Positions 28,629 through 37,490 of a stretch of DNA of 64,000 nt are shown one piece after another (the first letter of the stretch is position 1; each line of letters begins with the position of its first letter). The notes under the pieces were generated by a model that was given only the letters and a program-made list of their open reading frames with translations, was not told the origin of the DNA and searched no databases. Origin of the DNA: Burkholderia stagnalis (GTDB lineage: Bacteria; Pseudomonadota; Gammaproteobacteria; Burkholderiales; Burkholderiaceae). Made by a program: the position numbers and the translations under genes. The stretch spans positions 558,001 through 622,000 of the forward strand of contig NZ_CADESW010000001.1 in assembly GCF_902830275.1 (NCBI RefSeq), written 5' to 3'.

Positions 28629-29486
28629 TGGACGATGTGGATCGCGTGCGCGTTCGACGAGCGCGCCGCCGTCACGCAAGTTCGTGTCGGCGACGCGCCG
28701 CGACCGTGATCGCGCGCGTCGCGCCGCGCGTGGGCTACCCGAGGTCGACCGGCGGATCGTCGGCGTCGCGTGCGTCCGGCTCCGGACGCACACGCCGCGA
28801 CTTGCGCGCTTGCGCCGGCATGCCGGCGCGTGGCTTGGCCCCGTCGAGCGGCGCGCTTGCGGCCGGGCTGGCCGGCAGCGGCGCCACCGCGCTCGATGGG
28901 ATCGGTATAAAAGACGCGCGCTGCGCCCGAGGAGACGAAGCGCGCGGTGAAGCCACCTGACGAATCCGAGGCGCTAACAACCATGTATACGCCGTCAGGC
29001 GGGACACGGGACCGGAAGTCCGTGCCGAGTGAGAACCGATTGAGCTTTCGAAAGACGGGTGCCGCGCAGTGGATCCGGCATGCAGACGCGCGGCGAGCGC
29101 CCACCCGCGCATGCGCGTCGACACGGTGTGCACGATCCGGGCGCCCACGCAAACGTTCGCATCGGCATCAAAACCGACGATGCGCGCGGGTCGAATGATT
29201 GGCGGCAGTCGACAGGCCATCGCCGGACCACTGCATGTCCGACGCAGCCGATGTTGCCGTAGAATACGGGCAGCCATGGACGGTCTCTCAAAAGCTTCCG
29301 ATGGTCAGGCCGGTGCCGGTGCTCGCAACACCGCCATCGGCCGATTCATTTCCGGCCGCCGCCTGCGCTCGCAACACACGCGACGGCCGTCTGTCCTTCT
29401 TCAGGATCCTTCCTCGTTCAAGCGTCCGGTGCCGATGCGAAGCGCCATACGCTGGCGCTTCTTCGCACGACACCGACGCCCGAACG
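28629..29486. other. 858-bp gap with a possible decayed minus-strand gene
   Basis: No intact gene is evident between the efflux operon and the symporter. On the minus strand, two coding-looking stretches lie in different frames: GVYMVVSASDSSGGFTARF (about 28900-29010) and a Pro/Ala-rich tail ending at 28735 (SSAVAPLPASPAASAP). They could be one frameshifted gene for a secreted protein, but high-GC shadow coding makes this weak. Confidence 0.3.
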
Positions 29487-30734
29487 TCATGCATGCTGCT
29501 GGTTCGACTGCGGGATCCCTGCGTCGTCCTGCGCGTATTCCGGGCCCGCGAGCTTGACCGCGACTGCCGCGGCCGTGGTGCTCGCATACACGTTCAGCGC
29601 CGTGCGGCCCATGTCGAAGAACGCGTCGACGCCGAGGATCAGCAGCACGGCATCCGCGGGCAGGCCGATCGACGTGAGCACCACGGTGATCGCGACGATC
29701 GCGCCGGACGGCACGTTGGCCGCGCCGTCGATCGTGACGATCGTGAGGATCGCCACCGTCAGCACGATCGGCCAGGTCCACACGATGTGATACGCGTCGC
29801 CGAGGTAGCCGACCGCGAGCGCCGTATAGAGCACCGCGCCGTCGCGATTGAAGATGTACGCGAGCGGCAGGATGGTCGACGCGACGCCGCGCGGCACGCC
29901 CATCTCGGTCAGCTTCTTCAGGTGCAGCGGAAACGTGATCTCGGACGAACGCGTCGTGAACGCAAGGATCAGCGGCTCGCGCACCTTGCGCAGCACCGCG
30001 AGCGGCGACTGGCCCGACACCTTGATGATCGTCGTCAGGATCACCGCGAGGATCGCCATGCCGAGATACGCGACACCGAGCAGCTTGAGCAGCGGATGCA
30101 GCGCCGCGAAGCCCTTGGTCGCGAACAGCAGCGCGAGCGCCGAGAAGATCGCCAGCGGCGACCACGCGATCACCCATTCGACCAGCTTGAACAGCGCGGC
30201 CAGCAACGCCTCGAAAACTGCGATCGCAGGTTCAGCGCGATCCGGAACCGCAGACAGTGCGGACCCGAGCAGCAGGCCGAACACCAGCACCGGCAACGAG
30301 TTGCCCGCCGCGAGCGCCGCGACGATGTTGCTCGGGATCAGGTCGACCACGAACTGCATCCAGTCGATCGACGACGCGAGGTGCTGCGGCATCGAGCCCG
30401 TCTGCGCCATGCTCGCGCCGAGGCCCGGACGGAACGCGAAGTTGAGCAGCAGCCCGAGCGCCGCCGCCAGCGCGGTCATCACGACGAAGAACGCGATGCT
30501 CAGGCCCGCGACGGAGCCGAGCCGGCCGCGCTGCTGCCGCGCGCGATAGACGCCGAGCGTCACCGACAGGAAGATCAGCGGCATCACGACCATCTTGATC
30601 GCATGCCCGAAAATGGCCGTGACAAAGCCGAGTTTCGCGCCCACGTCCGGCAGCCAGATACCGCATGCGCCGCCCAGCACGAGGCCGGTAAACATCTGAA
30701 TCGGAAGCGAGATTTTCGAGGGAGTCTTATTCAT
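29487..30734 (-). CDS. Dicarboxylate/amino acid:cation symporter (DAACS family)
   Basis: A 415-residue GltP/DctA-like secondary transporter that imports C4-dicarboxylates or acidic amino acids with H+ or Na+. About eight membrane helices plus re-entrant loops are visible. The HP1 loop reads AFTTRSSEITFPLHL in place of the usual serine-rich SSS motif, and the TM7 region reads ILPLAYIFNRDGAVLYT where many members have NMDG. The variation in these substrate-binding segments makes the substrate uncertain. The start overlaps the stop of the upstream gntR gene by 8 bp, so they are co-transcribed. Confidence 0.88.
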   Translation of the reverse strand: MNKTPSKISLPIQMFTGLVLGGACGIWLPDVGAKLGFVTAIFGHAIKMVVMPLIFLSVTLGVYRARQQRGRLGSVAGLSIAFFVVMTALAAALGLLLNFAFRPGLGASMAQTGSMPQHLASSIDWMQFVVDLIPSNIVAALAAGNSLPVLVFGLLLGSALSAVPDRAEPAIAVFEALLAALFKLVEWVIAWSPLAIFSALALLFATKGFAALHPLLKLLGVAYLGMAILAVILTTIIKVSGQSPLAVLRKVREPLILAFTTRSSEITFPLHLKKLTEMGVPRGVASTILPLAYIFNRDGAVLYTALAVGYLGDAYHIVWTWPIVLTVAILTIVTIDGAANVPSGAIVAITVVLTSIGLPADAVLLILGVDAFFDMGRTALNVYASTTAAAVAVKLAGPEYAQDDAGIPQSNQQHA

Positions 30735-31380
30735 GTTGTGCCCGTATTAATCTGATTCGCGCGGGTGTGCCGTCGACGATGTGATTCCACATATGCTGTC
30801 GAGCGAGTTCGCAATCCTTTTCGACGATCGCGTGATAAATCCGCAAATGCTCGATCGTGCCGCGGCGCACCGTCTCGGCGTCGCCCCGCGGCAATTCATT
30901 CAGCGCGAGGGTCTGTACCCGCAGTAATTCGTAGGCCGTCGAGATTCGCGGATTCCTCGCCGCGAGGAACAGTTCCTGGTGAAACACCCAGCCGATGCGC
31001 TGCTCGACCATGATGTCGCCCGTGTCCGCCTCGAGCAGCCGCTTCATCCTGTCCGCGGCCTCGCTGAGGCCGTCGGTCGCGCCGCCCCGCGCCGCGAGAT
31101 AGGCTGCCGTACTCTCCAACGCCAGCCGCATTTCGAAGATTTCACGCAGATCGTCGTTGGTCGGCGACGTGACGAACGTGCCGCTCTTGCCCACGACGGT
31201 GACGAGCCCCTCGGCCTCCAGGAGGTGCAGCGCGCTGCGCACCGGCATCTGCCCGAAACCCAGCTCGCCGGCAAGGCCCCGATGAGAAATCTTTTGTCCA
31301 GGCGTGAGTCTCCCGTCAAAGATTCGCGCGCGAATCTCCTCGTAAGCACTCTCGGCGTTGGTCAATGTTTTCCCCGTCAT
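30727..31380 (-). CDS. GntR-family regulator (FadR/FCD subgroup)
   Basis: A 217-residue regulator with an N-terminal winged helix (AYEEIRARIFDGRLTPGQKI, LAGELGFGQMPVRSALHLLEAEGLV) and a C-terminal FCD ligand-binding helical domain (FEMRLALESTAAYLAARG, and metal-ligand-like His in HQELFLAA and HLRIYHAI). It forms a two-gene operon with the symporter and probably regulates it in response to the transported acid. Confidence 0.9.
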   Translation of the reverse strand: MTGKTLTNAESAYEEIRARIFDGRLTPGQKISHRGLAGELGFGQMPVRSALHLLEAEGLVTVVGKSGTFVTSPTNDDLREIFEMRLALESTAAYLAARGGATDGLSEAADRMKRLLEADTGDIMVEQRIGWVFHQELFLAARNPRISTAYELLRVQTLALNELPRGDAETVRRGTIEHLRIYHAIVEKDCELARQHMWNHIVDGTPARIRLIRAQHE

Positions 31381-31530
31381 CTGCGATCACAGTTAAATGA
31401 CTTGTTCGAAATGAAATCTGCGACTTCCGAAGATTATCTTCAAGCTTAAATTTCGACAACTGTAATTTGTGCTGGTGCTGTAAATTTCGTGTCTGCACTA
31501 AAACCAGTTCCAGAAATAATTGGAAAAACC

Positions 31531-31995
31531 ATGACCCAAAATGGCGTGTTGTTTACGATTTCAGCGATACAGGCGGAACAGACGTATCCGCTTCGGGCCG
31601 AGGTTTTGCTCAAGAGAGACGAGGATGCATGCACGCTGCCGGGCGATCATGCGCCGACGACCATCCATCTGGCCGTCCAGGATCGCGAGCGCATCGTCGC
31701 GATCGCGTCGCTGTGCGAGGATCGCCCGGAAGGCAGTGCGCCCGGGCTGCGCGCGTGGCGCCTGCGCGGGATGGCCGTGCATGCGTCCGCGCGGGGGCTC
31801 GGCTTCGGCCGCCTCCTCGTGCATTTGTGCCTGCGTCATGCGCAGGCGCGCGATGCTGAGCTGGTGTGGTGTACCGCGCGCGAATCCGCGCACGGTTTCT
31901 ACGAGAAGCTGGGCTTCGCGGCCGACCCGCAGACGCTCACGATGTCCAGCCGGCCGGACCTCAATTTCTATCTGATGCGGCACAGCTTCGCTTGA
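31531..31995 (+). CDS. GNAT-family N-acetyltransferase
   Basis: About 154 residues. The acetyl-CoA site is clear: LRGMAVHASARGLGFGRLLV (motif A, R-x-x-G-x-G-like) and then ESAHGFYEKLGF (motif B). The substrate is unknown. I prefer ATG 31531; a GTG at 31489 would add 14 residues. Divergent from gntR. Confidence 0.8.
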   Translation: MTQNGVLFTISAIQAEQTYPLRAEVLLKRDEDACTLPGDHAPTTIHLAVQDRERIVAIASLCEDRPEGSAPGLRAWRLRGMAVHASARGLGFGRLLVHLCLRHAQARDAELVWCTARESAHGFYEKLGFAADPQTLTMSSRPDLNFYLMRHSFA

Positions 31996-32013
31996 GGCCG
32001 TGACGCGAACGCG

Positions 32014-32646
32014 TCACAGCGGCGGGCGCGCCAGCTTCACCCAGCGCTGCACCGACGGCCGTTCCCACTGCGCGCGCGCATAGTCCGCGAGACGCGTCGG
32101 CACCGGGTCGTCGTTCAACACGAGACGGTTCAGCATCACCGCGAGATCGACATCCGCGATGCACCAGTCGCCGAACAGGTTCGCCGCGCCCGGTGCGAGC
32201 AGCGCGTCGGCTGCCGCGAACAGCTTCTTTGCCGCCGCCTGCGCGAGGCCCGACAGCGGTTCGCGCGACGGCCCGTAGAACACCACCTCGGTCGAGCGTT
32301 CGGCGCGGATCGGCATCAGGTCGCTGCGCAGCCACGCCTGCACCTGCCGTGCCCGCGCGCGCTGTTGGCGGTCGGTGGGATACAGGCGCGCGCCGGGGAA
32401 CGTCTCGTCGAGATACTCGGTGATCGCCGACGATTCCGACAGCGCAAACCCGTCGTGGACGAGCGTCGGCACGCGTTGCGTCAGCGACGTCGCCGCGTAG
32501 TCCGGCGCGAAATGCGCGCGGTTGCCGAGGTCGACGGTGACGAGTTCGAACGGCAGCGACTTTTCTTGAAGCGCGACGTAGACGGACATCGCGTAGGGGC
32601 TTGTGTACTGCGCGTCCGCGTAAAGGCGGAGGTTCCCGGTTGGCAC
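32014..32646 (-). CDS. Glutathione S-transferase family protein (GTG start)
   Basis: A 210-residue GST. The thioredoxin-like N-domain starts LRLYADAQYTSPYAMSVYVA, with the glutathione-binding VPTLVHDGFALSESSAI (cis-Pro and E-S pair). The helical C-domain contains FGDWCIADVDLAVMLNRL. The GTG at 32646 is favoured because GAGGAG precedes it and the family N-terminus starts there. It resembles the YfcF group. Confidence 0.87.
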   Translation of the reverse strand: MPTGNLRLYADAQYTSPYAMSVYVALQEKSLPFELVTVDLGNRAHFAPDYAATSLTQRVPTLVHDGFALSESSAITEYLDETFPGARLYPTDRQQRARARQVQAWLRSDLMPIRAERSTEVVFYGPSREPLSGLAQAAAKKLFAAADALLAPGAANLFGDWCIADVDLAVMLNRLVLNDDPVPTRLADYARAQWERPSVQRWVKLARPPL

Positions 32647-32727
32647 TGCACTCTCCTCGTTGATGATGGGCGAGCAGCAGTGTAGCAACGCGTGCGGCGG
32701 CGCGTGAGCGGGTACGGCGCGGGTGTG

Positions 32728-33312
32728 TCAGGCCGGCCAACGGTAGCCGAGCACGGTGTCGAGCGGGTACGCGAGCTCGCGCACTTCTTCGAGTTGATTG
32801 CCGCCCCACAGGTAGACGTGCTCGTCATCGTGACGGAGATAGAAGCCGACGTGCCCTTTCCAGCTCGCCGGATCGTCGCGCGTGAGCACGGCGATGCAGC
32901 CGTAAACCGGCCGCTCGAGCGCCCTGCCCCATTCGAGCCACGAACGCGCGAGCGCGGAACCCGTGCCGCGGAAACCCGCATGCGCCATGCACCAGTTCAT
33001 GAAAGACGAACACCACGAAATCTTGTCGTCGTAGCCGACGAGGTTCGTGTGGTTGTTGTATTCGACGATGCGGGGGTTTGTGTCGCCTGTGGGGAAGCGG
33101 CGTACGCCGCGTTCGCTCAGCGCGACGGGCATCCAGGCTGGGTGGTGGTCGACGGTCATTTGCGGGACTTCGGGACGGCGGGTGGCGGTGGTGGGATAGT
33201 CGCTGATTCGTGTGGGGATGTCGAGGGGGCGAGGCGGTGGGGCTACGGTCGCTGTTGCGCTATGGGTTGTACTGGCGCGGCGTGGCGGGATGACGGTGCA
33301 CATGCTCAACAT
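32728..33312 (-). CDS. TIGR02594-like CHAP/NlpC-type hydrolase
   Basis: About 194 residues. The C-terminal domain resembles the TIGR02594 family of papain-fold peptidoglycan or amide hydrolases: NPRIVEYNNHT, then KISWCSSFMNWCMAHAG with the candidate nucleophile Cys, GTGSALARSWLEWG, and WKGHVGFYLRH with the candidate His. The N-terminal 65 residues are low-complexity and the start is uncertain; the frame is open to 33522. It has no obvious signal peptide. Relatives occur in phage and T6SS contexts, but nothing here ties it to either. Confidence 0.75.
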   Translation of the reverse strand: MLSMCTVIPPRRASTTHSATATVAPPPRPLDIPTRISDYPTTATRRPEVPQMTVDHHPAWMPVALSERGVRRFPTGDTNPRIVEYNNHTNLVGYDDKISWCSSFMNWCMAHAGFRGTGSALARSWLEWGRALERPVYGCIAVLTRDDPASWKGHVGFYLRHDDEHVYLWGGNQLEEVRELAYPLDTVLGYRWPA

Positions 33313-33556
33313 AATGCGCGTGATTGTTTCGCGAAACGTGACTCGTTGCACGCCGTTGCATCGTGCAACGACTAAATCAGAACCATGCGGATACTTAAAT
33401 CGCGCGCTTTGGGGCCTCATTGAAATCAGCTTGTGCGCACGATTTCTGATACCTCCGCGTAACGAGGTGCAATTGCCCCACACGCGTCGAACTGGACGCG
33501 GCCGCAGCGGAGAACCTTGCACGCTAAGGGCCGCGAACCTCGCGGCCCCACGCCGC

Positions 33557-33778
33557 TTACATCGCCGTGATGATCAGCCTGCCCGGCTCGATCGTGATCC
33601 GCGCTCGTCGGCCCGGTACAAAACCAGCGTCGTTGATGATCCACATGCCGGCGATCTTGAAATACGGGAGAGTCGTCGACGGCCTGGACCCCATGTTTTT
33701 CGGGCGGCCCCAGAGTTCCTGCATCGTCACGAAACGTTCCGTGATCGGTGGGCGTGAATTATGATTCGGCTTAGCCAT
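33557..33778 (-). CDS. SymE-like toxin-family protein
   Basis: A 73-residue protein with the SymE/AbrB-like C-terminal pattern: LPYFKIAGMWIINDAGF, then PGRRARITIEPGRLIITAM (the usual form is P-x-L-x-L-x-G-x-W-L-x-x-AGF followed by a beta strand pair). SymE is a type I toxin with a nuclease-like role, normally restrained by an antisense RNA. The ATG at 33778 follows AGGAG. No LexA box was found upstream, unlike E. coli symE. An antisense RNA cannot be identified by eye. Confidence 0.75.
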   Translation of the reverse strand: MAKPNHNSRPPITERFVTMQELWGRPKNMGSRPSTTLPYFKIAGMWIINDAGFVPGRRARITIEPGRLIITAM

Positions 33779-34653
33779 GGTCAACTCCTCTATAGTTGGC
33801 TGCGGTTAGCGGGTCGTGAGTGTTGGTAGCACTTGCGGCCCGCGCTCGTTTACGGCGGTGATTTGGTGGTGGGTGGTCCTCCTTTGTTAGTGGCTTGGTT
33901 CGTACGACAGATCAATGGAAGAACGTGGATTGCGCCGCATCTGTCACTCACGCGCGCCAGGGATTCGCGATCGCCATCGACTCAACATGACTTATTAGAC
34001 CAGCGTTGATCGCCTGATGATCGAGGTTCGGGCAAACGTTAGCCAATGGGTATAGGGAACACGATCCAGTCAGCCGCCCGCAGGACACAGCGCGTACCGG
34101 CAACGGATCGGCAATTTTGAACGAACAGAGATCTCGTTCATGTCGGACTCAATCAGGCCATGACGATTCGAAACAATCCCGCTATAGGATCGCAGCCATT
34201 CAGCCTGCAGCAAAAAACGTCATCGATCTACATTTCGACGTCGTGCACCGCTCGACCGAGTGCAAGAAATCACACTCAATATCCCGTACGACCTATTTTG
34301 GTGTGCAAATCTTAGCTCGCCATGCGCAATGCTTGGTGTCGTGGAAGTTCAAAGCCAGCATCGTACGGCGCGAAGATTGGGATCAATGATCCCAGTCGTT
34401 CGGCCGGTGGCACCGGCTGATTCCAGCCAACCCCGAGCGAACATGCTCGGCAACTACCTCGGCCGAGTTGCTGCCCCTGAGAGGTCGGCTCGGATGACCG
34501 GACCACTTTGCGGATTCAACCCGTCGATGCAACGAATTGATGAAAGCGCCCAGCCGCGCCCCGCCTCCAGGGCAGCGACGGTCTTCCTCGAAATGTCGCG
34601 TCAGCGCGAAGCCTCGCTGTCGCGGGGCGATGATCCTTGACAGCCGACGGGGT
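33779..34653. other. Non-coding stretch with a repeat copy
   Basis: An 875-bp region between the SymE-like gene and rdgC. Composition is mixed and locally less GC-rich, no open frame looks real, and one copy of the 47-bp dispersed repeat lies at 34509-34555. It could hold antisense or decayed mobile DNA. Confidence 0.5.
34509..34555 (+). repeat. Dispersed repeat, copy A
   Basis: A 47-bp sequence with the core TGCGGATTCAACCCGTCGAT. It matches copy C (49784-49830) at 45 of 47 positions by eye and shares its first 26 bp with copy B (36854). The complementary strand reads LHRRVESA in one frame. Probably a piece of a mobile element or a REP-like unit. Confidence 0.7.
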
Positions 34654-35577
34654 TCAGGCTGCTGCCGCCTGATGAATCGAGTCGCGCCGCTCGCCACCCA
34701 GGATATCGACAAGATCGGCAAACATCCGCCCCAATTCACCCGTCATCAGAGCGACATCCGAGTCGAAGCGTTCATCGTCGTTCTGCGCGGTGGGATCCGT
34801 CGCCTCCTTGATGACGTCGAGCGGCGTGACACGCTTGATCGTCAGCGACGGTGTCAGCACAAAGGAGATTCGATCATCCCAGGTCATCGCGAGGCGCATG
34901 CATTGTTTGCCGGCCTCGATGTGCCGGCGCATGTCGTTCGCTTCCAGTGCGTGGCCGACGTATCGCACCGTGGCACCGCCTTCGCCGCTCGAGCGCAACT
35001 CGGCGTCCTGGTCCACGGTGAATCCGCCCGGCGCCTCGCCGGACAGCAGCCAATCCGTCATCGCGGCGACCGGCGAAAGCGCTACCTGAACGCTGGCGAG
35101 CGGCAATTGAGGGATCGATTTGACGAGCAGGCCGCGAACGTCGTCGGCAAGCGCCTGTGCAGCCGCATCGATGACGAGCCAGCCGTTCGCCGTATCGATC
35201 CACACGCGGGTATCGCGGCGAATCGTGAACGCGCGCGGCAGCAGTTCGTCGGTAACCTGCTCCTTGAGTTCGCGCAGCTGTTTTCGCCCCACCTTGAAGC
35301 CCTGCTGCTCCTCGACTTCAAGCGCCCGGGCCTTGGTCACTTGATTGACGACCGACGCCGGGAGCAGCTTCTTTTCGGCACGAAACACCAGCAGCATTTG
35401 CCGGTTGATCGAATACACAAGCGCGCCGTCGTCACGCGGCGACGCCCATCCGAAACGCTGCATCTCGACGCTGGTGCCCGGCTGAAACGCGTAGGGCGCC
35501 AGCCATTCTTCCATCTGATCGGGGGTAACGGCCCAAGGTGCCGGAAGACGATGAAGCTGAAGATTCTTGAACCACAT
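34654..35577 (-). CDS. rdgC: RdgC, nucleoid-associated recombination protein
   Basis: A 307-residue RdgC, a ring-shaped DNA-binding protein that limits RecA loading. Family features: [11 protein letters not shown] start, [30 protein letters not shown] and [11 protein letters not shown]. Length is standard. I start at ATG 35577, where the conserved N-terminus begins; upstream in-frame residues to 35652 are unrelated. RdgC is usually core, but here it sits among decayed and accessory genes. Confidence 0.93.
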   Translation of the reverse strand: MWFKNLQLHRLPAPWAVTPDQMEEWLAPYAFQPGTSVEMQRFGWASPRDDGALVYSINRQMLLVFRAEKKLLPASVVNQVTKARALEVEEQQGFKVGRKQLRELKEQVTDELLPRAFTIRRDTRVWIDTANGWLVIDAAAQALADDVRGLLVKSIPQLPLASVQVALSPVAAMTDWLLSGEAPGGFTVDQDAELRSSGEGGATVRYVGHALEANDMRRHIEAGKQCMRLAMTWDDRISFVLTPSLTIKRVTPLDVIKEATDPTAQNDDERFDSDVALMTGELGRMFADLVDILGGERRDSIHQAAAA

Positions 35578-35761
35578 AGGAGGACGGGCAAAGCGCGTCA
35601 TTCTATATGACGGCGACGTTTCCCGGCCATCAGCAGCCAGTCGACTCGACACGCAGGATCGATGACAATCGACTGCGTCTCGCAGCCCCGAGAGAACAAG
35701 GGACCATGATGAAATCTTTTGGCTTTCTCAGCGGCTTTCGCCGGCGGATGTCTGCGCACCC

Positions 35762-36316
35762 TTGCTAGCCGTATCCGTTGTGGAATTTAGCTATAGCCCG
35801 AATCTGACGATTACCCTTGAACTTGATGGTGCGGAAGGAAGGCTCGCCGATACCGGCCGAGGAATGCGGTTGACTCCAGACGTGGGCGATACGCTCTCAC
35901 ACGCAGAGCGAGCACTGACCAGCTTCTATCCATGTACGCCTTTCAGTTCGGAACTTGACGGAATACTTCGGAAATTGGTCTGGGGCGATCATGGTTCACC
36001 AGGTCCTTCGGTCGCCAACGTCGCCTGTCGGGCGTTCAAGTTCACCAGCATGAGGGACGGCGAGATCTGGTCGCAGAGTTACGTTCGCGGGAAACCGTCG
36101 GGGCCGGCCGAAATGCTCGGACAGACGGATATGAACGGCACTGTCATTGAGTTTCAAACCGCCGGGCCGATCGATCAGGTCATCGTGGCGACGCTGGTTG
36201 AAACACTGCGTTTTCGAGTACCAGGACTTTCGTTAGTTTTCAAACGTGACGCTGGGGGCGGTGAACGGCCAGCTTCGGTCAGTCGAATTCAAGCTTCGAA
36301 TCGACGACAGTACTGA
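35762..36316 (+). pseudogene. GyrB/ParE-like GHKL ATPase fragment, probably decayed
   Basis: The translation follows the GyrB N-domain in order: TITLELDGAEGRLADTGRGM (the DDGRGIP site, with the first Asp as Ala), GDHGSPGPSVANVACRAFKF (the glycine loop and V-x-V-N-A-L helix), RDGEIWSQSYVRGKPSGP, and MNGTVIEFQTAGPI. The usual N-terminal Asn/Glu helix that binds Mg-ATP is missing. The frame stays open upstream to 35666 without an ATG or GTG, while an ATG at 35706 is in another frame and soon stops. Only a TTG at 35762 is available. Probably truncated or frameshifted, with no transducer or DNA-cutting domains. Confidence 0.55.
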
Positions 36317-36363
36317 GGTGCAGAAGCCGGCCAACTCGCCTCCCGGCTGCTGCATTCTGTTGC

Positions 36364-36750
36364 TTAAAGGCCCGGCGGTGGTCGCCAATGAACAAATGGT
36401 GGGTACGGGACACCGTTGAAGAAGGCCAGAAATACTTCGGCAACTTGGTCGGCCATGAACCATTCATCTGCGCGCATCGGAATGTTGCCCGCCCGGAAGA
36501 CCAAGACGGTGCCATCGGGGCGCACGGGTGACGGTTTGTCGTGGAATGCCCTCCACCGCTGCGCATCAAATTCGTAACGCTCGATCATGCAACTAGCACC
36601 GCCGCCCGCTACCTGCACGTAGTTACCACGAGCGTCAGTCAACGATGCATAAGAAGATTCGCCATAGCTTCGCAGCGATTGCAGTGATCGGGTGATCTGT
36701 CGTGGAGTTGGCGAGATGATTTCCGCTTTCCCTTCGATCTCGAATTTCAT
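36364..36750 (-). CDS. Hypothetical protein, immunity-like
   Basis: A 128-residue soluble protein starting MKFEIEGKAEIISPTPRQI, with a GGAGC upstream. The central segment YASLTDARGNYVQVAGGGAS and the end FLAFFNGVPYPPFVHWR look like small families often encoded beside polymorphic toxins. I cannot name the family. No toxin gene is adjacent, so if it is an immunity protein it is an orphan. Confidence 0.55.
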   Translation of the reverse strand: MKFEIEGKAEIISPTPRQITRSLQSLRSYGESSYASLTDARGNYVQVAGGGASCMIERYEFDAQRWRAFHDKPSPVRPDGTVLVFRAGNIPMRADEWFMADQVAEVFLAFFNGVPYPPFVHWRPPPGL

Positions 36751-36853
36751 TTGCTGATTCGCTCCGATTCATCCAACCAGACGTGAATCCTACCAGCGCC
36801 AAAGCCTGATGCTGAATGGCCGTTAGCGGCAAACCTGATTGACCGCTCAGGGT

Positions 36854-36880
36854 TGCGGATTCAACCCGTCGATGCAACAC
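36854..36880 (+). repeat. Dispersed repeat, copy B (partial)
   Basis: Shares 26 bp (TGCGGATTCAACCCGTCGAT plus GCAAC) with copies A and C and then diverges. It lies just upstream of the preceding small gene. Confidence 0.65.
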
Positions 36881-36975
36881 ACTTGAAGCTGCATAGCAGC
36901 CAAGACCGTTGCCCCTTTCTTACCTGAAAGCCCACACCGATCCCCACCACGGCCGGCCCGCAATCCGATCCCCCC

Positions 36976-37224
36976 TCACCCAAACGCCCCCCGCGTCAAA
37001 TCCCTATCGAACTCCACCGTCCAAGCCGTGCCATGCCCGACCCGATACCCTTTCTCCTTGAGCGTCGAGCAGCGAATAACTGTGACGTACCCAACCAGCG
37101 GATAGACCTCGTCAACAACCTCCGGCGCTACCGTCTCCTGGATCGTGAAGTCCGACTCGACCAAGTTATGCCGATGCAACACGGCGACAAAATCCGCCCT
37201 TTCGTCTGGAGCAATGATGGACAT
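36976..37224 (-). CDS. Small hypothetical protein
   Basis: An 82-residue soluble protein with a strong ribosome-binding site (GGGAGGA) before ATG 37224. No family is recognised. The sequence alternates beta-type segments (VYPLVGYVTVIRC, HGTAWTVEFDRDL), consistent with a small alpha/beta fold. It lies at the edge of the accessory stretch. Confidence 0.6.
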   Translation of the reverse strand: MSIIAPDERADFVAVLHRHNLVESDFTIQETVAPEVVDEVYPLVGYVTVIRCSTLKEKGYRVGHGTAWTVEFDRDLTRGAFG

Positions 37225-37490
37225 TTCGCGTTCCTCCCTACCGCACGATTGACGCTTTCAAGCTAGCACACGCGCATCGACGCTGCGGCGCGAAAATATG
37301 CACCATCCGGCCCGAAGTGCAGCGGCGTTGGCACCCAAGCCCCAACACTCAGCCAACATCCCCAAAAATCCCGCACCGCAGCGACCCGCTCCCCAAATCC
37401 CACCCTCCAGCCAGCCCCTCCCCCTCGCTCTCCATAATTGGCACACCACCCAAATTTCGCCAATAATTCCCCCACACCCACTCCTGGACG

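Noticed and set aside
33779..33850. LexA box upstream of the SymE-like gene, as in E. coli
   Set aside because: No CTGT-N8-ACAG was found there.
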